A program made the translations under genes and the position numbers. Positions 1-8,639 of a DNA stretch of 43,379 nt are shown here, one piece after another (positions within the stretch are counted from its first letter, which is position 1; each line of letters begins with the position of its first letter). The DNA comes from Christensenella sp964438705 (GTDB lineage: Bacteria; Bacillota; Clostridia; Christensenellales; Christensenellaceae): the NCBI GenBank assembly GCA_964438705.1, contig CAYTKQ010000025.1, positions 1-43,379 on the forward strand, in the 5' to 3' direction. Under the pieces are notes generated by a model. That model saw only the letters and a program-made list of their open reading frames with translations, was not told the origin of the DNA and made no database searches.

Positions 1-1
1 G

Positions 2-7
2 TATAAT
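2..7 (+). promoter_or_regulatory. Possible -10 element of the PAS/EAL gene
   Basis: The window opens with a perfect TATAAT hexamer 55 bases upstream of the start of the PAS/GGDEF/EAL gene. The -35 element would lie outside the window, so only half of the promoter can be seen. Confidence 0.4.
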
Positions 8-61
8 CTTGAACAGGTTTTGATTTTTTGTGACACTTCTTTGACGGGAGATGACGCATCC

Positions 62-3000
62 ATGCAGACCTCAGATCATAGTAAAAGCATCACGCATACG
101 CAGCAGCAGCTGGTAGATCTGATGAGCTCCATCGACAGATATCGTATTGCCGCTGAAAACAGCAATGAAATTCTGCTCGACTATAATTTGGAGGACGATT
201 CAATCGTTCATCTCACTTCGCGCGTATCCAATTTGTTTGGGCTGCCTTCCAAAATAGAACACGCGCCGGACTATCTGCTTCATCATGGCATCATCCAACC
301 TGAATCTGCACAGGATTTTAAGGATATGATCCGTCGGCTCCGCGACGGCGAGCCGCAGGCGGATTGCATTATTCGGACTCGTACCGTGCACGGCGATCTT
401 CTCTGGATGCAGATTGTGCTGACGGCCTACCCCAATGAAAACGGTGTTTTTACCCACGCCACCGGCGTGCTGCGCGACATCACCGCACAACGCGAAGCCG
501 AGCTTCAGAGTGCGGATGCCACTCTGCGCAGAAACATCTTAATGCGCGAATCCCTCATTTATTACGAGGCCGATCTGACGACTCGTAAAATGCTTTTTGG
601 TGTGGACTTTTTACTGCAATCCATCAAATCCGTCGATATGAATAATTTTGACGAAGCGTTTGATTTTCTGATCAATAATGTCGTCTATCCCGACGAACGC
701 GATTATGTGCGCGGCACCCTTTGTGCCGATTCCCTGCTCGCGCGGTTTGCAAGGGGCGAGGATCAATTGGAGATCGAATACCGCCGTCTGACGGGCAGCG
801 GCTCCATCACGTGGGTAAAAGGCCGCACCTACCTTGTGCGGCATCCGGTCACCCATCATGTGTTATTTTATTATTACGTCACCGACATCAACGACATAAA
901 GCTGCGCACAACAAATTTGCGCGACCGCACACAGCGCGATCCGCTTACAGGCCTTTACAACAAAATCGCGGCGGAGCTGTACATTCAAAGAGCAATCGAA
1001 AATGGTGTTCCCGAAGGAAAAAACAGTGCGCTTCTCATCGTCACGCTCAATCAATTCGAACAGATCAGCGAGCAGATGGGCCATTATTTTGCAGACGCGT
1101 TTTTATCCGAGCTGGGATACCGCCTGCAGGAAATTTGCAGTGAAAACGATATCATCGGCCGCGGCGACGGGGCGGAATTCATCCTATATCTCCAAAATTT
1201 ATCCAGCCGGGACGAAGCGGAAAAAAGAATCTTCGCGATGTACGAAGCGTTTTGTGAAAACCGCGTCGAATCGCTCGAGGCGTGCGAACTTACTGTGTCT
1301 GCAGGCGCATCCCTCTTCCCATCGGACGGCGATTCCTTTAATATGCTCTATCGGTGCGCGAACCTCGCCCTTCACGAAAGCGGGAGCGCGGGCGGTGTGT
1401 GCATATATCGGCAGGGAATGAAGAAATTTTCTTTTCATTCCGAAGGAAAGACAATTCCCGCCGGGGGCCTCGAAAAAACCTTTGCAGATAATACGATCGA
1501 ATATATTTTTCATATTCTTTATGATTCCAAGGACCTTGATGCCGCCATTGTCGGCGTATTGGAGCTGATTGCCAAGCATTATGGCTTTAGCAGAGCGTAT
1601 TTTTATGAAATGATGCCCGAAGGTTTTGTTCAGTGTGTTTTTCAGTGGAATCAACCCGGACTTTCGCCGATCCGCGAGGAGGATTGCCTGTTTGGCGACG
1701 AACGTCTTTGTTCCCTGCAAAAATCCAACCGTGCGGACAATATGTACATTCTCGGGCGTGATGAGATTCCAGACGGAGAATTTATTTTTGACGATTTCAA
1801 TGCCCGTCTGGTGTATGTTTTCCGCGGCGCAGAAAAGCTTCAGGGTTTCGTTGGATTTGATCTTTGCGGAGATGCGGACACAGACTTTCTCTACACCAAC
1901 CGCGGCGAGCTTCAGAGCATCATGCAGGTGCTGGACGTGTTTCAGGCCAGCCGTGCCGCGAACAACGAGCTTTGGGAATCCACGTTCCTGCTGCAAAGCA
2001 TCGTGGACGGATTCCATTCGTGCACCTATATCATCGAACCCGAGACCTATCTGCTTAAATATGTCAACCAAAATACGCGGCAGGTTATTTCGGAGGCAAA
2101 GCCCAACACACACTGTTTTGAGACCATACGCGGGCGCACAGAGCCTTGCGACGATTGTCCGATTACCCGAATGCAGCGCAACGGAACTACGGAGGACCGC
2201 TGCGAAATGTATCTGGACCGCTACAATGTCTGGGCACGGATCAATGCGACGATGATGGAGGTTCCGAGCGGGAAAAAATTTGGTGTTTTCAACGGTTTTG
2301 ATTTTTCCGATCATCAGCGCGGAAACGAAAACGAATCACAAGGTCTGGAAGCCTTTATGCACGACACCTCGCTTTATGACGCGCTTGCACTGAGCACAGA
2401 CGACCACATCTTTATGTGCGATATGTCTACGCAGCTGTTCTATTTTCCGCAGAAAATGGTCAAGGAATTTGCCCTGCCCGGCCAGATCGTCGAAAACGCG
2501 GTCTCCGTGTGGGGCGAACGCGTCCACGCAGAGGACCGGCAGGCGTTTCTCGATGAGATGGGACAGGTGTTCAGCGGCCGGAGCGATACGCACAACATGG
2601 AATACCGCGCGCTCAACAAGGATGGCATCTGGGTGTGGGTGCGCGCGCGCGGGCACATCGAACGCAACAGCAACGGCACGCCTACGATGTTTGTCGGCAT
2701 ATTGACCAACCTTGGCGCAAAAAAGAGCAAGATCGATCATCTGACCGGCTTGCAGGACAAATATGAGTTTGAGGTCCGAACCCGATCCCAACTGGCGGAT
2801 GCGCCGGCCCGGGGTTCGCTGCTCATTTTGGGTCTGGATAACTTCAAATACATCAACAACATTTACGGCTGGGATTTCGGCGACAGCGTGCTGAAGGAAT
2901 CCGTTCAGCGGCTCACGGCCATGCTGCCCGAAAAGCTGGAGCTCTATCGGCTGGACGGTGACAAATTTGGCGTTTTCTTTGCCGAGATGGAGCCGGCAGC

Positions 3001-4051
3001 TGCAGAGGAATATTATCAGTCCCTTTGCCACGTGTTCCGGCAGCATCGGCAGCTTGGTGAGCACCGCTATTTTTGCACGATCTCCGGCGGCTGCGCATTT
3101 TTTGCGGGTGAAACGCCTTCCTTTGACGTTTTGTTCAAGCAAGCATCGCGCGCGCTGGAATATTCAAAACGCGAAGGAAAGACACGCCTTACGTTTTACG
3201 ACGAAGGGCGGATGGGCAACGACGACCGCATCCTTACGCTGCTTGCGCAGCTGCACGAAAGCGTGGAAAGCAATTTTGAAAATTTCGAACTATATTTTCA
3301 GCCGCAGGTGCGTCCAAAATCATTTGAGATCGAAAGCGCAGAGGCACTTTTGCGTTGGAAATGTCCGGGCATCGGTACAGTATCGCCCATTGAATTCATC
3401 CCGCTGCTCGAACAATCCGGCCTGATCGGCAGGGTCGGCCAGTGGGTGTTGGAGCAATCCGCCGCCGTGTGTACAGAATGGCGCAGGGTGTGCCCCACCT
3501 TTACGATCAGCGTCAACCTCTCGTTCGCGCAGTTGCAGGACCAAAGCTTCCTGCCATATCTTGCGGACAACGTCGGCACGGGGCACATCGATCCGTCCAT
3601 GCTGCATCTTGAGATCACGGAAAGCTGCATCGCCGACGGAAGCAACTCCCTTTCTTCTGCCTTCAATATCATGCGAAAAATGGGATTCCGTATGGAAATG
3701 GATGATTTTGGCACCGGGTATTCCTCGCTTGAGATTTTAAAGAACGCCCCGGCGGATGTGGTGAAAATCGACCACGCCTTCGTGCAGGACATCACGCGAA
3801 GCAACTTCGACGCCACCTTTATCCGCTTTGTGGTGGCGCTTTGCCACTCGGTCAACATCCACGTCTGTCTCGAAGGTGTGGAGACGTGGGATGAGTATTA
3901 CCTTGTCGAGCCGATGGAGCTCGATCTGATTCAGGGATTTTTGTTTGGCCGGCCTCAGCCCAAGGACGAATTCGAGAAGCATTTCCTCAAGGCCTCCGAT
4001 CATTTTGCGCTGGAACCTTCCATGCTGTCCTCTAATGAGGCGAAATCATAA
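62..4051 (+). CDS. Multi-domain PAS/GGDEF/GAF-like/EAL cyclic-di-GMP phosphodiesterase
   Basis: Cytoplasmic signalling protein of 1,329 residues that probably hydrolyses cyclic di-GMP. From the N-terminus it shows a PAS/PAC region (about 30-150), a second PAS-like region (about 155-285), a first GGDEF domain (about 290-445) whose signature is degenerate (GDGAEF near 368), a GAF-like region (about 480-620), a PAS-like region with a CDDCP cysteine motif (about 645-760), another PAS (about 780-890), a second degenerate GGDEF (LDGDKFG near 964) and a C-terminal EAL domain (about 1070-1315). The EAL domain keeps EALLRW (about 1094), SVNLS, EITES, DDFGTGYSSL, VKID, EGVE and QGFLFG, so it should be catalytic, while both GGDEF domains probably are not cyclases. 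No membrane segment is evident. ATG 62 is chosen because GGGAG lies 11 bases upstream; an in-frame TTG at 20 has no such site. Family assignment is firm; the sensed signal is unknown. Confidence 0.93.
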   Translation: MQTSDHSKSITHTQQQLVDLMSSIDRYRIAAENSNEILLDYNLEDDSIVHLTSRVSNLFGLPSKIEHAPDYLLHHGIIQPESAQDFKDMIRRLRDGEPQADCIIRTRTVHGDLLWMQIVLTAYPNENGVFTHATGVLRDITAQREAELQSADATLRRNILMRESLIYYEADLTTRKMLFGVDFLLQSIKSVDMNNFDEAFDFLINNVVYPDERDYVRGTLCADSLLARFARGEDQLEIEYRRLTGSGSITWVKGRTYLVRHPVTHHVLFYYYVTDINDIKLRTTNLRDRTQRDPLTGLYNKIAAELYIQRAIENGVPEGKNSALLIVTLNQFEQISEQMGHYFADAFLSELGYRLQEICSENDIIGRGDGAEFILYLQNLSSRDEAEKRIFAMYEAFCENRVESLEACELTVSAGASLFPSDGDSFNMLYRCANLALHESGSAGGVCIYRQGMKKFSFHSEGKTIPAGGLEKTFADNTIEYIFHILYDSKDLDAAIVGVLELIAKHYGFSRAYFYEMMPEGFVQCVFQWNQPGLSPIREEDCLFGDERLCSLQKSNRADNMYILGRDEIPDGEFIFDDFNARLVYVFRGAEKLQGFVGFDLCGDADTDFLYTNRGELQSIMQVLDVFQASRAANNELWESTFLLQSIVDGFHSCTYIIEPETYLLKYVNQNTRQVISEAKPNTHCFETIRGRTEPCDDCPITRMQRNGTTEDRCEMYLDRYNVWARINATMMEVPSGKKFGVFNGFDFSDHQRGNENESQGLEAFMHDTSLYDALALSTDDHIFMCDMSTQLFYFPQKMVKEFALPGQIVENAVSVWGERVHAEDRQAFLDEMGQVFSGRSDTHNMEYRALNKDGIWVWVRARGHIERNSNGTPTMFVGILTNLGAKKSKIDHLTGLQDKYEFEVRTRSQLADAPARGSLLILGLDNFKYINNIYGWDFGDSVLKESVQRLTAMLPEKLELYRLDGDKFGVFFAEMEPAAAEEYYQSLCHVFRQHRQLGEHRYFCTISGGCAFFAGETPSFDVLFKQASRALEYSKREGKTRLTFYDEGRMGNDDRILTLLAQLHESVESNFENFELYFQPQVRPKSFEIESAEALLRWKCPGIGTVSPIEFIPLLEQSGLIGRVGQWVLEQSAAVCTEWRRVCPTFTISVNLSFAQLQDQSFLPYLADNVGTGHIDPSMLHLEITESCIADGSNSLSSAFNIMRKMGFRMEMDDFGTGYSSLEILKNAPADVVKIDHAFVQDITRSNFDATFIRFVVALCHSVNIHVCLEGVETWDEYYLVEPMELDLIQGFLFGRPQPKDEFEKHFLKASDHFALEPSMLSSNEAKS

Positions 4052-4063
4052 TGTTCCGAAGTC

Positions 4064-4096
4064 AAAAAACCATCCCTGTATAAAGATGGCTTCTTT
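4064..4096. terminator. Bidirectional terminator between convergent genes
   Basis: CCATC (4070-4074) pairs with GATGG (4085-4089). Read on the minus strand the stem is followed by six T residues, so it suits the nitroreductase transcript best. On the plus strand a TTCTTTT tract follows, so it may also stop the EAL gene. The stem is short. Confidence 0.6.
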
Positions 4097-4111
4097 TGTA
4101 TTCAAATACTT

Positions 4112-4633
4112 TTAATCCAATTCTTCATAAAACACAGTCTCTGTGAGCGGCTTGCGCATCTTGTCGTGCCTGTCCGCGCTTGCACGCGCGCCGTCCGCGT
4201 AACCGATCACCAACAGGTTGACAATCTCCAGATGCTCCGGAATGGAAAACTCCGCACGCAGCACCTCCGGATCGAACCAGCACACCCACAGCGTTCCAAG
4301 GCCAAGTTCTGTCGCTTGCAGCATCATGTGATCCGTCACGATGCTCGCATCGATGTCCGTGAGCTTTTTCCCGTCGTACGGCCGCACCCACGTCTCATCC
4401 TTATTGCTGCACACGATGATGACGCACGGCGCGTCGTAAAAGCGCGTCGCCTTTTTAAGCTTTTCGAGGCCGGCTTCCCCCTGCACGACGATCAGACGCT
4501 GTGGCTGCGCGTTCTTGCCCGTCGGGGCGACCCTGCCCGCCTCCAATATTTTTTCCAGCTTTTCTCGTTCCACCGGCGTGTCCTTGTATTTCCGCACCGA
4601 GTACCGCTTCTTCGCAATATCCAAAAATTCCAT
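4112..4633 (-). CDS. Nitroreductase family protein
   Basis: A 173-residue protein of the FMN-dependent nitroreductase family, which reduces nitro compounds, quinones or flavins with NAD(P)H. The N-terminus has the typical RRYSVRKY-like pattern (KKRYSVRKY) followed by an EAGRVAPTGKNAQPQ segment that contacts flavin in this family. A GLGTLWVC segment follows in the second half. The length fits the short single-domain type. The start has a strong GGGGGGAG site 7 bases upstream. It lies 14 bases downstream of a flavodoxin gene on the same strand, so the two are probably co-transcribed as a small flavin redox unit. The physiological substrate cannot be told from sequence. Confidence 0.9.
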   Translation of the reverse strand: MEFLDIAKKRYSVRKYKDTPVEREKLEKILEAGRVAPTGKNAQPQRLIVVQGEAGLEKLKKATRFYDAPCVIIVCSNKDETWVRPYDGKKLTDIDASIVTDHMMLQATELGLGTLWVCWFDPEVLRAEFSIPEHLEIVNLLVIGYADGARASADRHDKMRKPLTETVFYEELD

Positions 4634-4647
4634 GTGCCACTCCCCCC

Positions 4648-5058
4648 TTATGTTTCGTCATTGGTTGTTTTGCCCAAGATTTCCCGCACAAATTGTGCCG
4701 CCTGCTGCTGCGTCTCCGCGTCCCTCGCACGTCCGCCGACGCAGTGAAATTCGCGTTCTGCCGGCGTGAATCCACATTTTTGAAGCTGCTTTTTGATGAG
4801 ACCCGACGCGCCGCGCGGATTTCCCGATGTGCTGAACACCACGACCTTGCCGATCAGCCCTTGCGGCAGGGTTTTGATAAATTTTTTCAGCTCACCCGCA
4901 ATGCGGAACGCATATACCGCTCCCCCCAAAAAGAGAACTTCCGTCTGCCCCGCAATCGGTGTGTTCACATCCTTTGCGTCCACGCCTGCCGCATTTGCAA
5001 TGGCCTCTGCAACAGCCTTTGTGTTGCCTGATTTCGAAAAATACCGGACTTCTACCAT
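4648..5058 (-). CDS. Flavodoxin-like protein
   Basis: A 136-residue flavodoxin-fold protein, probably an FMN-binding electron carrier. The N-terminus shows the phosphate-binding loop pattern FSKSGNTKAVAEAIA directly after the first beta strand, and the middle shows LFLGGAVYAFRIAGELKKF and a VFSTSGNPRG segment typical of short flavodoxins. It has an AGGAG site shortly before the ATG. The gene lies between proS, upstream at a 49-base gap, and the nitroreductase, 14 bases downstream. An oxygen-stress or electron-transfer partnership with the nitroreductase is inferred from adjacency only. Confidence 0.88.
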   Translation of the reverse strand: MVEVRYFSKSGNTKAVAEAIANAAGVDAKDVNTPIAGQTEVLFLGGAVYAFRIAGELKKFIKTLPQGLIGKVVVFSTSGNPRGASGLIKKQLQKCGFTPAEREFHCVGGRARDAETQQQAAQFVREILGKTTNDET

Positions 5059-5107
5059 AATGAACCTCTCCTTTTATTTGGATTCAAAGCGCACCGCGCG
5101 GACGCGC

Positions 5108-6553
5108 TTAATAGGATTTCGCAAAATACATCATCTGCTTTGCGGGCTTTCCGCAGTGCACGCATACCTCTCCGAGGTTTTTCTGATCGTCAAACGGCAT
5201 GCAGCGCGTGGTGATGCCCGTCTTTTCCTTGATGGCTTCCTCACACGCCGTTTCGCCGCACCACATGGCACGCACAAAGCCGTGTCCCGTTTCCACGCCC
5301 TCAATGAATTCTTCCCAGTTGCGCGCGTCGAAGGTGCGTGCCTCGCGGTGTTTGCGCGCGGCCTCGAGCATATTCACCTGAATCTGCTCGAGCAGGCCGT
5401 TCACCGTCACTGCGACGTTGTCAAGCGCATACGCCTCTTTTTCGCAGGTATCCCTGCGCGCGAGCATGCATTTGCCCGCTTCGATGTCGCGCGGGCCGAT
5501 CTCGAGGCGTACGGGTACGCCCATTAATTCCCATTCGTTGAATTTCCATCCCGGACTTTGGTCGCGGTCGTCGAGCTCCACGCGGATACCCGCCGCCTTG
5601 AGCTCTTCATAGAGCTCCTGCGCCTTTTCCAGTACGCCTTCCTTGTGCGCCGCAACGGGCACAATCACGCACTGAATAGGCGCGACGCGCGGCGGCAGCC
5701 TGAGTCCGCGTTCGTCGCCGTGCACCATGATGAGCCCGCCGATCATACGTGTGGACGTACCCCACGAGGTTTGCCACGCATATTTCAGCTGTCCGTCCTT
5801 GTCGAGAAATTGGATATCGAAGCCTTTTGCGAAATTCTGTCCCAGATTGTGCGACGTTCCCATTTGCAGCGCCTTGCCGTCGAGCATCATCGCCTCCACA
5901 GTGTAGGTGTGGTCTGCGCCCGCGAACTTCTCCTTTTCGCTTTTGCGCCCCGCGATCACAGGGATGGCAAGCACATTTTCCATAAACTCGCGATAGACGC
6001 CGAGCATGCGCTCCGTCTCCTCCTCCGCTTCCTCTTGTGTGGCATGCACGGTGTGTCCCTCCTGCCACAGGAATTCGGATGTCCGCAAGAACGGGCGCGT
6101 ACTCTTTTCCCACCTGAGCACATTGCACCACTGATTCAAAAGCACGGGCAGATCGCGATAGCTCTGCACCCATTTCGAGTACATAGAGCAGATGATCGTT
6201 TCAGAGGTCGGACGGATGCACAGCGGCTCCGCCAACTCCTCCATGCCGCCCTTCGTGACCCACGCCACCTCAGGCGCGAAGCCCTCTACATGCTCCGCTT
6301 CCTTTTCTAACAGATGCTTGGGAATGAGCAGCGGGAAATAAGCGTTTTTGTGCCCCGTCGCCTTGAACCGCTCGTCCATTTGCTGCTGCATCAGCTCCCA
6401 AATCCCGTAGCCGTACTGCTTGATGACCATGCAGCCCTTCACTTCGGAATAATCCACCATATCCGCCATCTTGATGACGTCCGTATACCACCGCGAAAAA
6501 TCCTCGCTCTGCGGCGTAATATGCTCTACGAATCCCTCGTTTTGTTTGCCCAT
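5108..6553 (-). CDS. proS: Prolyl-tRNA synthetase, short class-3 type
   Basis: Charges tRNA-Pro with proline in the cytoplasm. The 481-residue length, the N-terminal HITPQSEDFSRWYTDVI segment and the absence of the large editing insertion place it in the archaeal/eukaryote-like group of bacterial ProRS (TIGR00408-like). Class II aminoacyl-tRNA synthetase motifs are visible: RPTSETII, a motif 2 region RWEKSTRPFLRTSEFLWQEGH, and a motif 3 region with GTSTRMIGGLIMVHGDERG. The C-terminus carries a cysteine-rich end (CVHCGKP) and finishes in KSY, as is usual for this group. A promoter lies at 6694-6722, leaving a leader of roughly 130 bases. I see no convincing T-box in that leader. Confidence 0.96.
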   Translation of the reverse strand: MGKQNEGFVEHITPQSEDFSRWYTDVIKMADMVDYSEVKGCMVIKQYGYGIWELMQQQMDERFKATGHKNAYFPLLIPKHLLEKEAEHVEGFAPEVAWVTKGGMEELAEPLCIRPTSETIICSMYSKWVQSYRDLPVLLNQWCNVLRWEKSTRPFLRTSEFLWQEGHTVHATQEEAEEETERMLGVYREFMENVLAIPVIAGRKSEKEKFAGADHTYTVEAMMLDGKALQMGTSHNLGQNFAKGFDIQFLDKDGQLKYAWQTSWGTSTRMIGGLIMVHGDERGLRLPPRVAPIQCVIVPVAAHKEGVLEKAQELYEELKAAGIRVELDDRDQSPGWKFNEWELMGVPVRLEIGPRDIEAGKCMLARRDTCEKEAYALDNVAVTVNGLLEQIQVNMLEAARKHREARTFDARNWEEFIEGVETGHGFVRAMWCGETACEEAIKEKTGITTRCMPFDDQKNLGEVCVHCGKPAKQMMYFAKSY

Positions 6554-6693
6554 TGACTGACTCCTTTACAGCAGTTTAATTGAATATCGGTTGAACCGAA
6601 CCTATGAGAATTTGCTTGCATATGCAATTTATACCAAATGTTTGTAACCACCCTTTTGACAAATTGCTGCAAATAAATAATCGAAACGATGCT

Positions 6694-6722
6694 ATTTTAC
6701 CATTTTTATGCGATTTTATCAA
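6694..6722 (-). promoter_or_regulatory. Sigma-A-like promoter of proS
   Basis: On the minus strand TTGATA (6722-6717) and TAAAAT (6699-6694) are separated by exactly 17 bases. Transcription would start near 6687 and run through a leader of about 130 bases to proS. This is the best promoter-like match in the gap. Confidence 0.6.
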
Positions 6723-6734
6723 GTTTCCGCGCAC

Positions 6735-6758
6735 AAAAAAGGCGGAGAATCCTCCGCC
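6735..6758 (-). terminator. Terminator of the B12 importer operon
   Basis: On the minus strand GGCGGAG, a GATT loop and CTCCGCC form a perfect 7-bp GC-rich stem followed by TTTTTTGTG. It lies just after the stop codon of the ATPase gene, which makes it the end of the btu transcript. Confidence 0.9.
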
Positions 6759-6774
6759 CCAAGCATTGTCAGCC

Positions 6775-7545
6775 TTATTTCATCTCCGGCAGGATATACA
6801 CCAAGCCGTCGCCGCCTTCCACCATATGTATTTTCGTATCGTAGACTTCCTCGAGCGTATCCTTTTTGAGGATGTCCCACGCCCTACCGCATCCGGCAAG
6901 CCTGCCGTCCTTCATCAGCACGATTTCGTCACAGTAATGCCCGGCGAGGTTCAAGTCGTGCAGCACGCAAATGCATAGCATGCCTCTGCTCTGCGTCAGC
7001 TCGCGCACCAGAGAAAGAATGCCCACCTGATGCTTGATGTCAAGGTTGGATACCGGCTCATCGAGCAACAGGATATTCGATTCCTGACACAGCGCGCGCG
7101 CAATGATCATGCGCTGCCATTCCCCACCCGATAATCCAATCACAGAACGGTCCGCAAGGTGCGCGATCCCCGTTTTTTCGATGCAGTCCCGCGCAAGGCG
7201 GATGTCCTCGAGGGTGTCGCTCTCAAACGCCTTCTTGTGCGGATTGCGGCCCATCAGCACCGTTTCAAGTACGGTGAAATCGTATTCCAGCGCATAGTTT
7301 TGCGGAACAAGCGCCATTTTTTTTGCGAGCGTCTTGACATCGATCTTGCGAATATCTGTCCCGTCGATCTCCACCACGCCGCTCTTCGGCTTCAAGTAGC
7401 CGGAAACCGTGCGCAGCATCGTCGTTTTTCCCGCGCCGTTCGGGCCGATCACGCCTACCATGCCCGCGTCGAGCGACAGGGAAATGCCGTGCAGGATCAC
7501 CGTGTCGTCAATGCCGCAGTCCACATGCTTTAATACAAGCCTCAT
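6775..7545 (-). CDS. btuD: Vitamin B12 ABC transporter ATP-binding protein
   Basis: Peripheral ATPase of an ABC importer of the cobalamin/iron-siderophore family. The 256 residues hold Walker A GPNGAGKTT (about 34-42), a Q-loop near PQNYAL, the ABC signature LSGGEWQ (about 138-144) and Walker B ILLLDEP (about 158-164) followed by VSNLD. The chosen start has GGGAGG close upstream and lies 2 bases after the permease stop; the frame stays open further upstream but that extension overlaps the permease and looks non-coding. A cobalamin riboswitch at the head of the operon points to B12 or a corrinoid as substrate, whereas sequence alone would not separate it from FepC/FhuC. Last gene of the operon, followed by a strong terminator. 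Confidence 0.9.
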   Translation of the reverse strand: MRLVLKHVDCGIDDTVILHGISLSLDAGMVGVIGPNGAGKTTMLRTVSGYLKPKSGVVEIDGTDIRKIDVKTLAKKMALVPQNYALEYDFTVLETVLMGRNPHKKAFESDTLEDIRLARDCIEKTGIAHLADRSVIGLSGGEWQRMIIARALCQESNILLLDEPVSNLDIKHQVGILSLVRELTQSRGMLCICVLHDLNLAGHYCDEIVLMKDGRLAGCGRAWDILKKDTLEEVYDTKIHMVEGGDGLVYILPEMK

Positions 7546-7547
7546 AG

Positions 7548-8558
7548 CTATACGCCTCCCTTTCTTCCGCGGCGCAGCAGGAAAATAAAGAAGGGTACGC
7601 CTAAGATCGACGTGACGATACCGACGGGCATCTCCTGCCCATCGAGCACAATGCGCGCAATGATGTCGCACAGCAGCAGATAGGCTCCGCCGCCCACGAA
7701 GCACAGCGGCATCAGTTTTTTGTTGTCCGGCCCGGAGATCATGCGCAAAAGATGCGGCACCATCAGCCCCACAAACCCGATGATCCCGCTGACAGAAACC
7801 GCGATCGCCGACAGCAGCGATGTCACGATCAGCATATTCCGGCGCGTCTTGTGCGTATCGATCCCGAGGCTGCGCGACACCTCATCCCCATTGAGCATGA
7901 TATTGAGCGGCTTTGCGTAAAACATGAGGATCGTGGAGCAGATGAGGATCGCCGGAAGCGCGATAGAAATCTTTTCCCACGACATGGATGTAAGGCTCCC
8001 CATGTTCCACATGACCACGCTTTCCATTTTGTCCCGGTTCAAAAGCATGATGAGGTAGATGACCGCTGAAAAAAGCGCGCTCATGGAAAAACCGGAAAGC
8101 AGCAGCGAAAAGGTGGATACCTTGCCGCGTATTTTTGAAATGTTGTAGACCACGAGCACCGCCGCAAGCGCACCCACAAAGCTGAACACCATAATGAGGC
8201 TTGTGCCGCCCAAGCTCTGCGAAGAAAAAAATGTCATGGCGAGCGTTGCCCCAAGCGCCGCACCCGAAGAAACGCCGAGCACAAACGAATCCGCCATCGG
8301 GTTTTTGAATACGCCCTGCAAGCAGCAGCCGGAGACCGCAAGCGCCGCACCCACCATGAATGCGCCGATCGCACGGGGCAGACGGATGTTAACAAAAATA
8401 TTGTAGACCGTTTGCGACGCCGTTCCATCCAGTATTTTCATAAACTCCGCAACCGAGAAGCCGGAGCTTCCCACAAAAAAAGCGCACACAAAGGCGGCAA
8501 TGCCGCCTATGATAAGCGCCAACAGGATCACCTGAAATTTTGCAGGCTTTTTTGTCAT
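7548..8558 (-). CDS. btuC: Vitamin B12 ABC transporter permease
   Basis: Integral membrane permease (FecCD/BtuC family, about 336 residues) with roughly ten hydrophobic segments. Family features visible are RLPRAIGAFMVGAALAVSG near the N-terminus, GVFKNPMADSFVLGVSSGAALGA, and the cytoplasmic coupling region GIIGFVGLMVPHLLRM near the C-terminus. It forms the channel that works with the downstream ATPase and the upstream lipoprotein. Start at 8558 is preferred because AGAGGG lies just upstream; an in-frame ATG at 8573 has no such site. Riboswitch control of the operon argues for cobalamin transport rather than siderophore transport. Confidence 0.9.
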   Translation of the reverse strand: MTKKPAKFQVILLALIIGGIAAFVCAFFVGSSGFSVAEFMKILDGTASQTVYNIFVNIRLPRAIGAFMVGAALAVSGCCLQGVFKNPMADSFVLGVSSGAALGATLAMTFFSSQSLGGTSLIMVFSFVGALAAVLVVYNISKIRGKVSTFSLLLSGFSMSALFSAVIYLIMLLNRDKMESVVMWNMGSLTSMSWEKISIALPAILICSTILMFYAKPLNIMLNGDEVSRSLGIDTHKTRRNMLIVTSLLSAIAVSVSGIIGFVGLMVPHLLRMISGPDNKKLMPLCFVGGGAYLLLCDIIARIVLDGQEMPVGIVTSILGVPFFIFLLRRGRKGGV

Positions 8559-8639
8559 ACGTTCCCTCTTCATGATGCGGCATGCGGACGCGATGCACCG
8601 GTGCGGGCTGCAAACGGTGCATCACGGCAGCAATGCCGT

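Noticed and set aside
1199..2314. Long open frame on the minus strand inside the EAL gene
   Set aside because: It has no family motif, no ribosome binding site and lies fully within a well-supported gene on the other strand. It is a shadow frame.
6554..6740. T-box-like AGGGTGG in the proS leader
   Set aside because: AGGGTGG is followed by TTACAAAC instead of the NACCGCG that pairs with uncharged tRNA, and no leader terminator is present. Not enough for a T-box.
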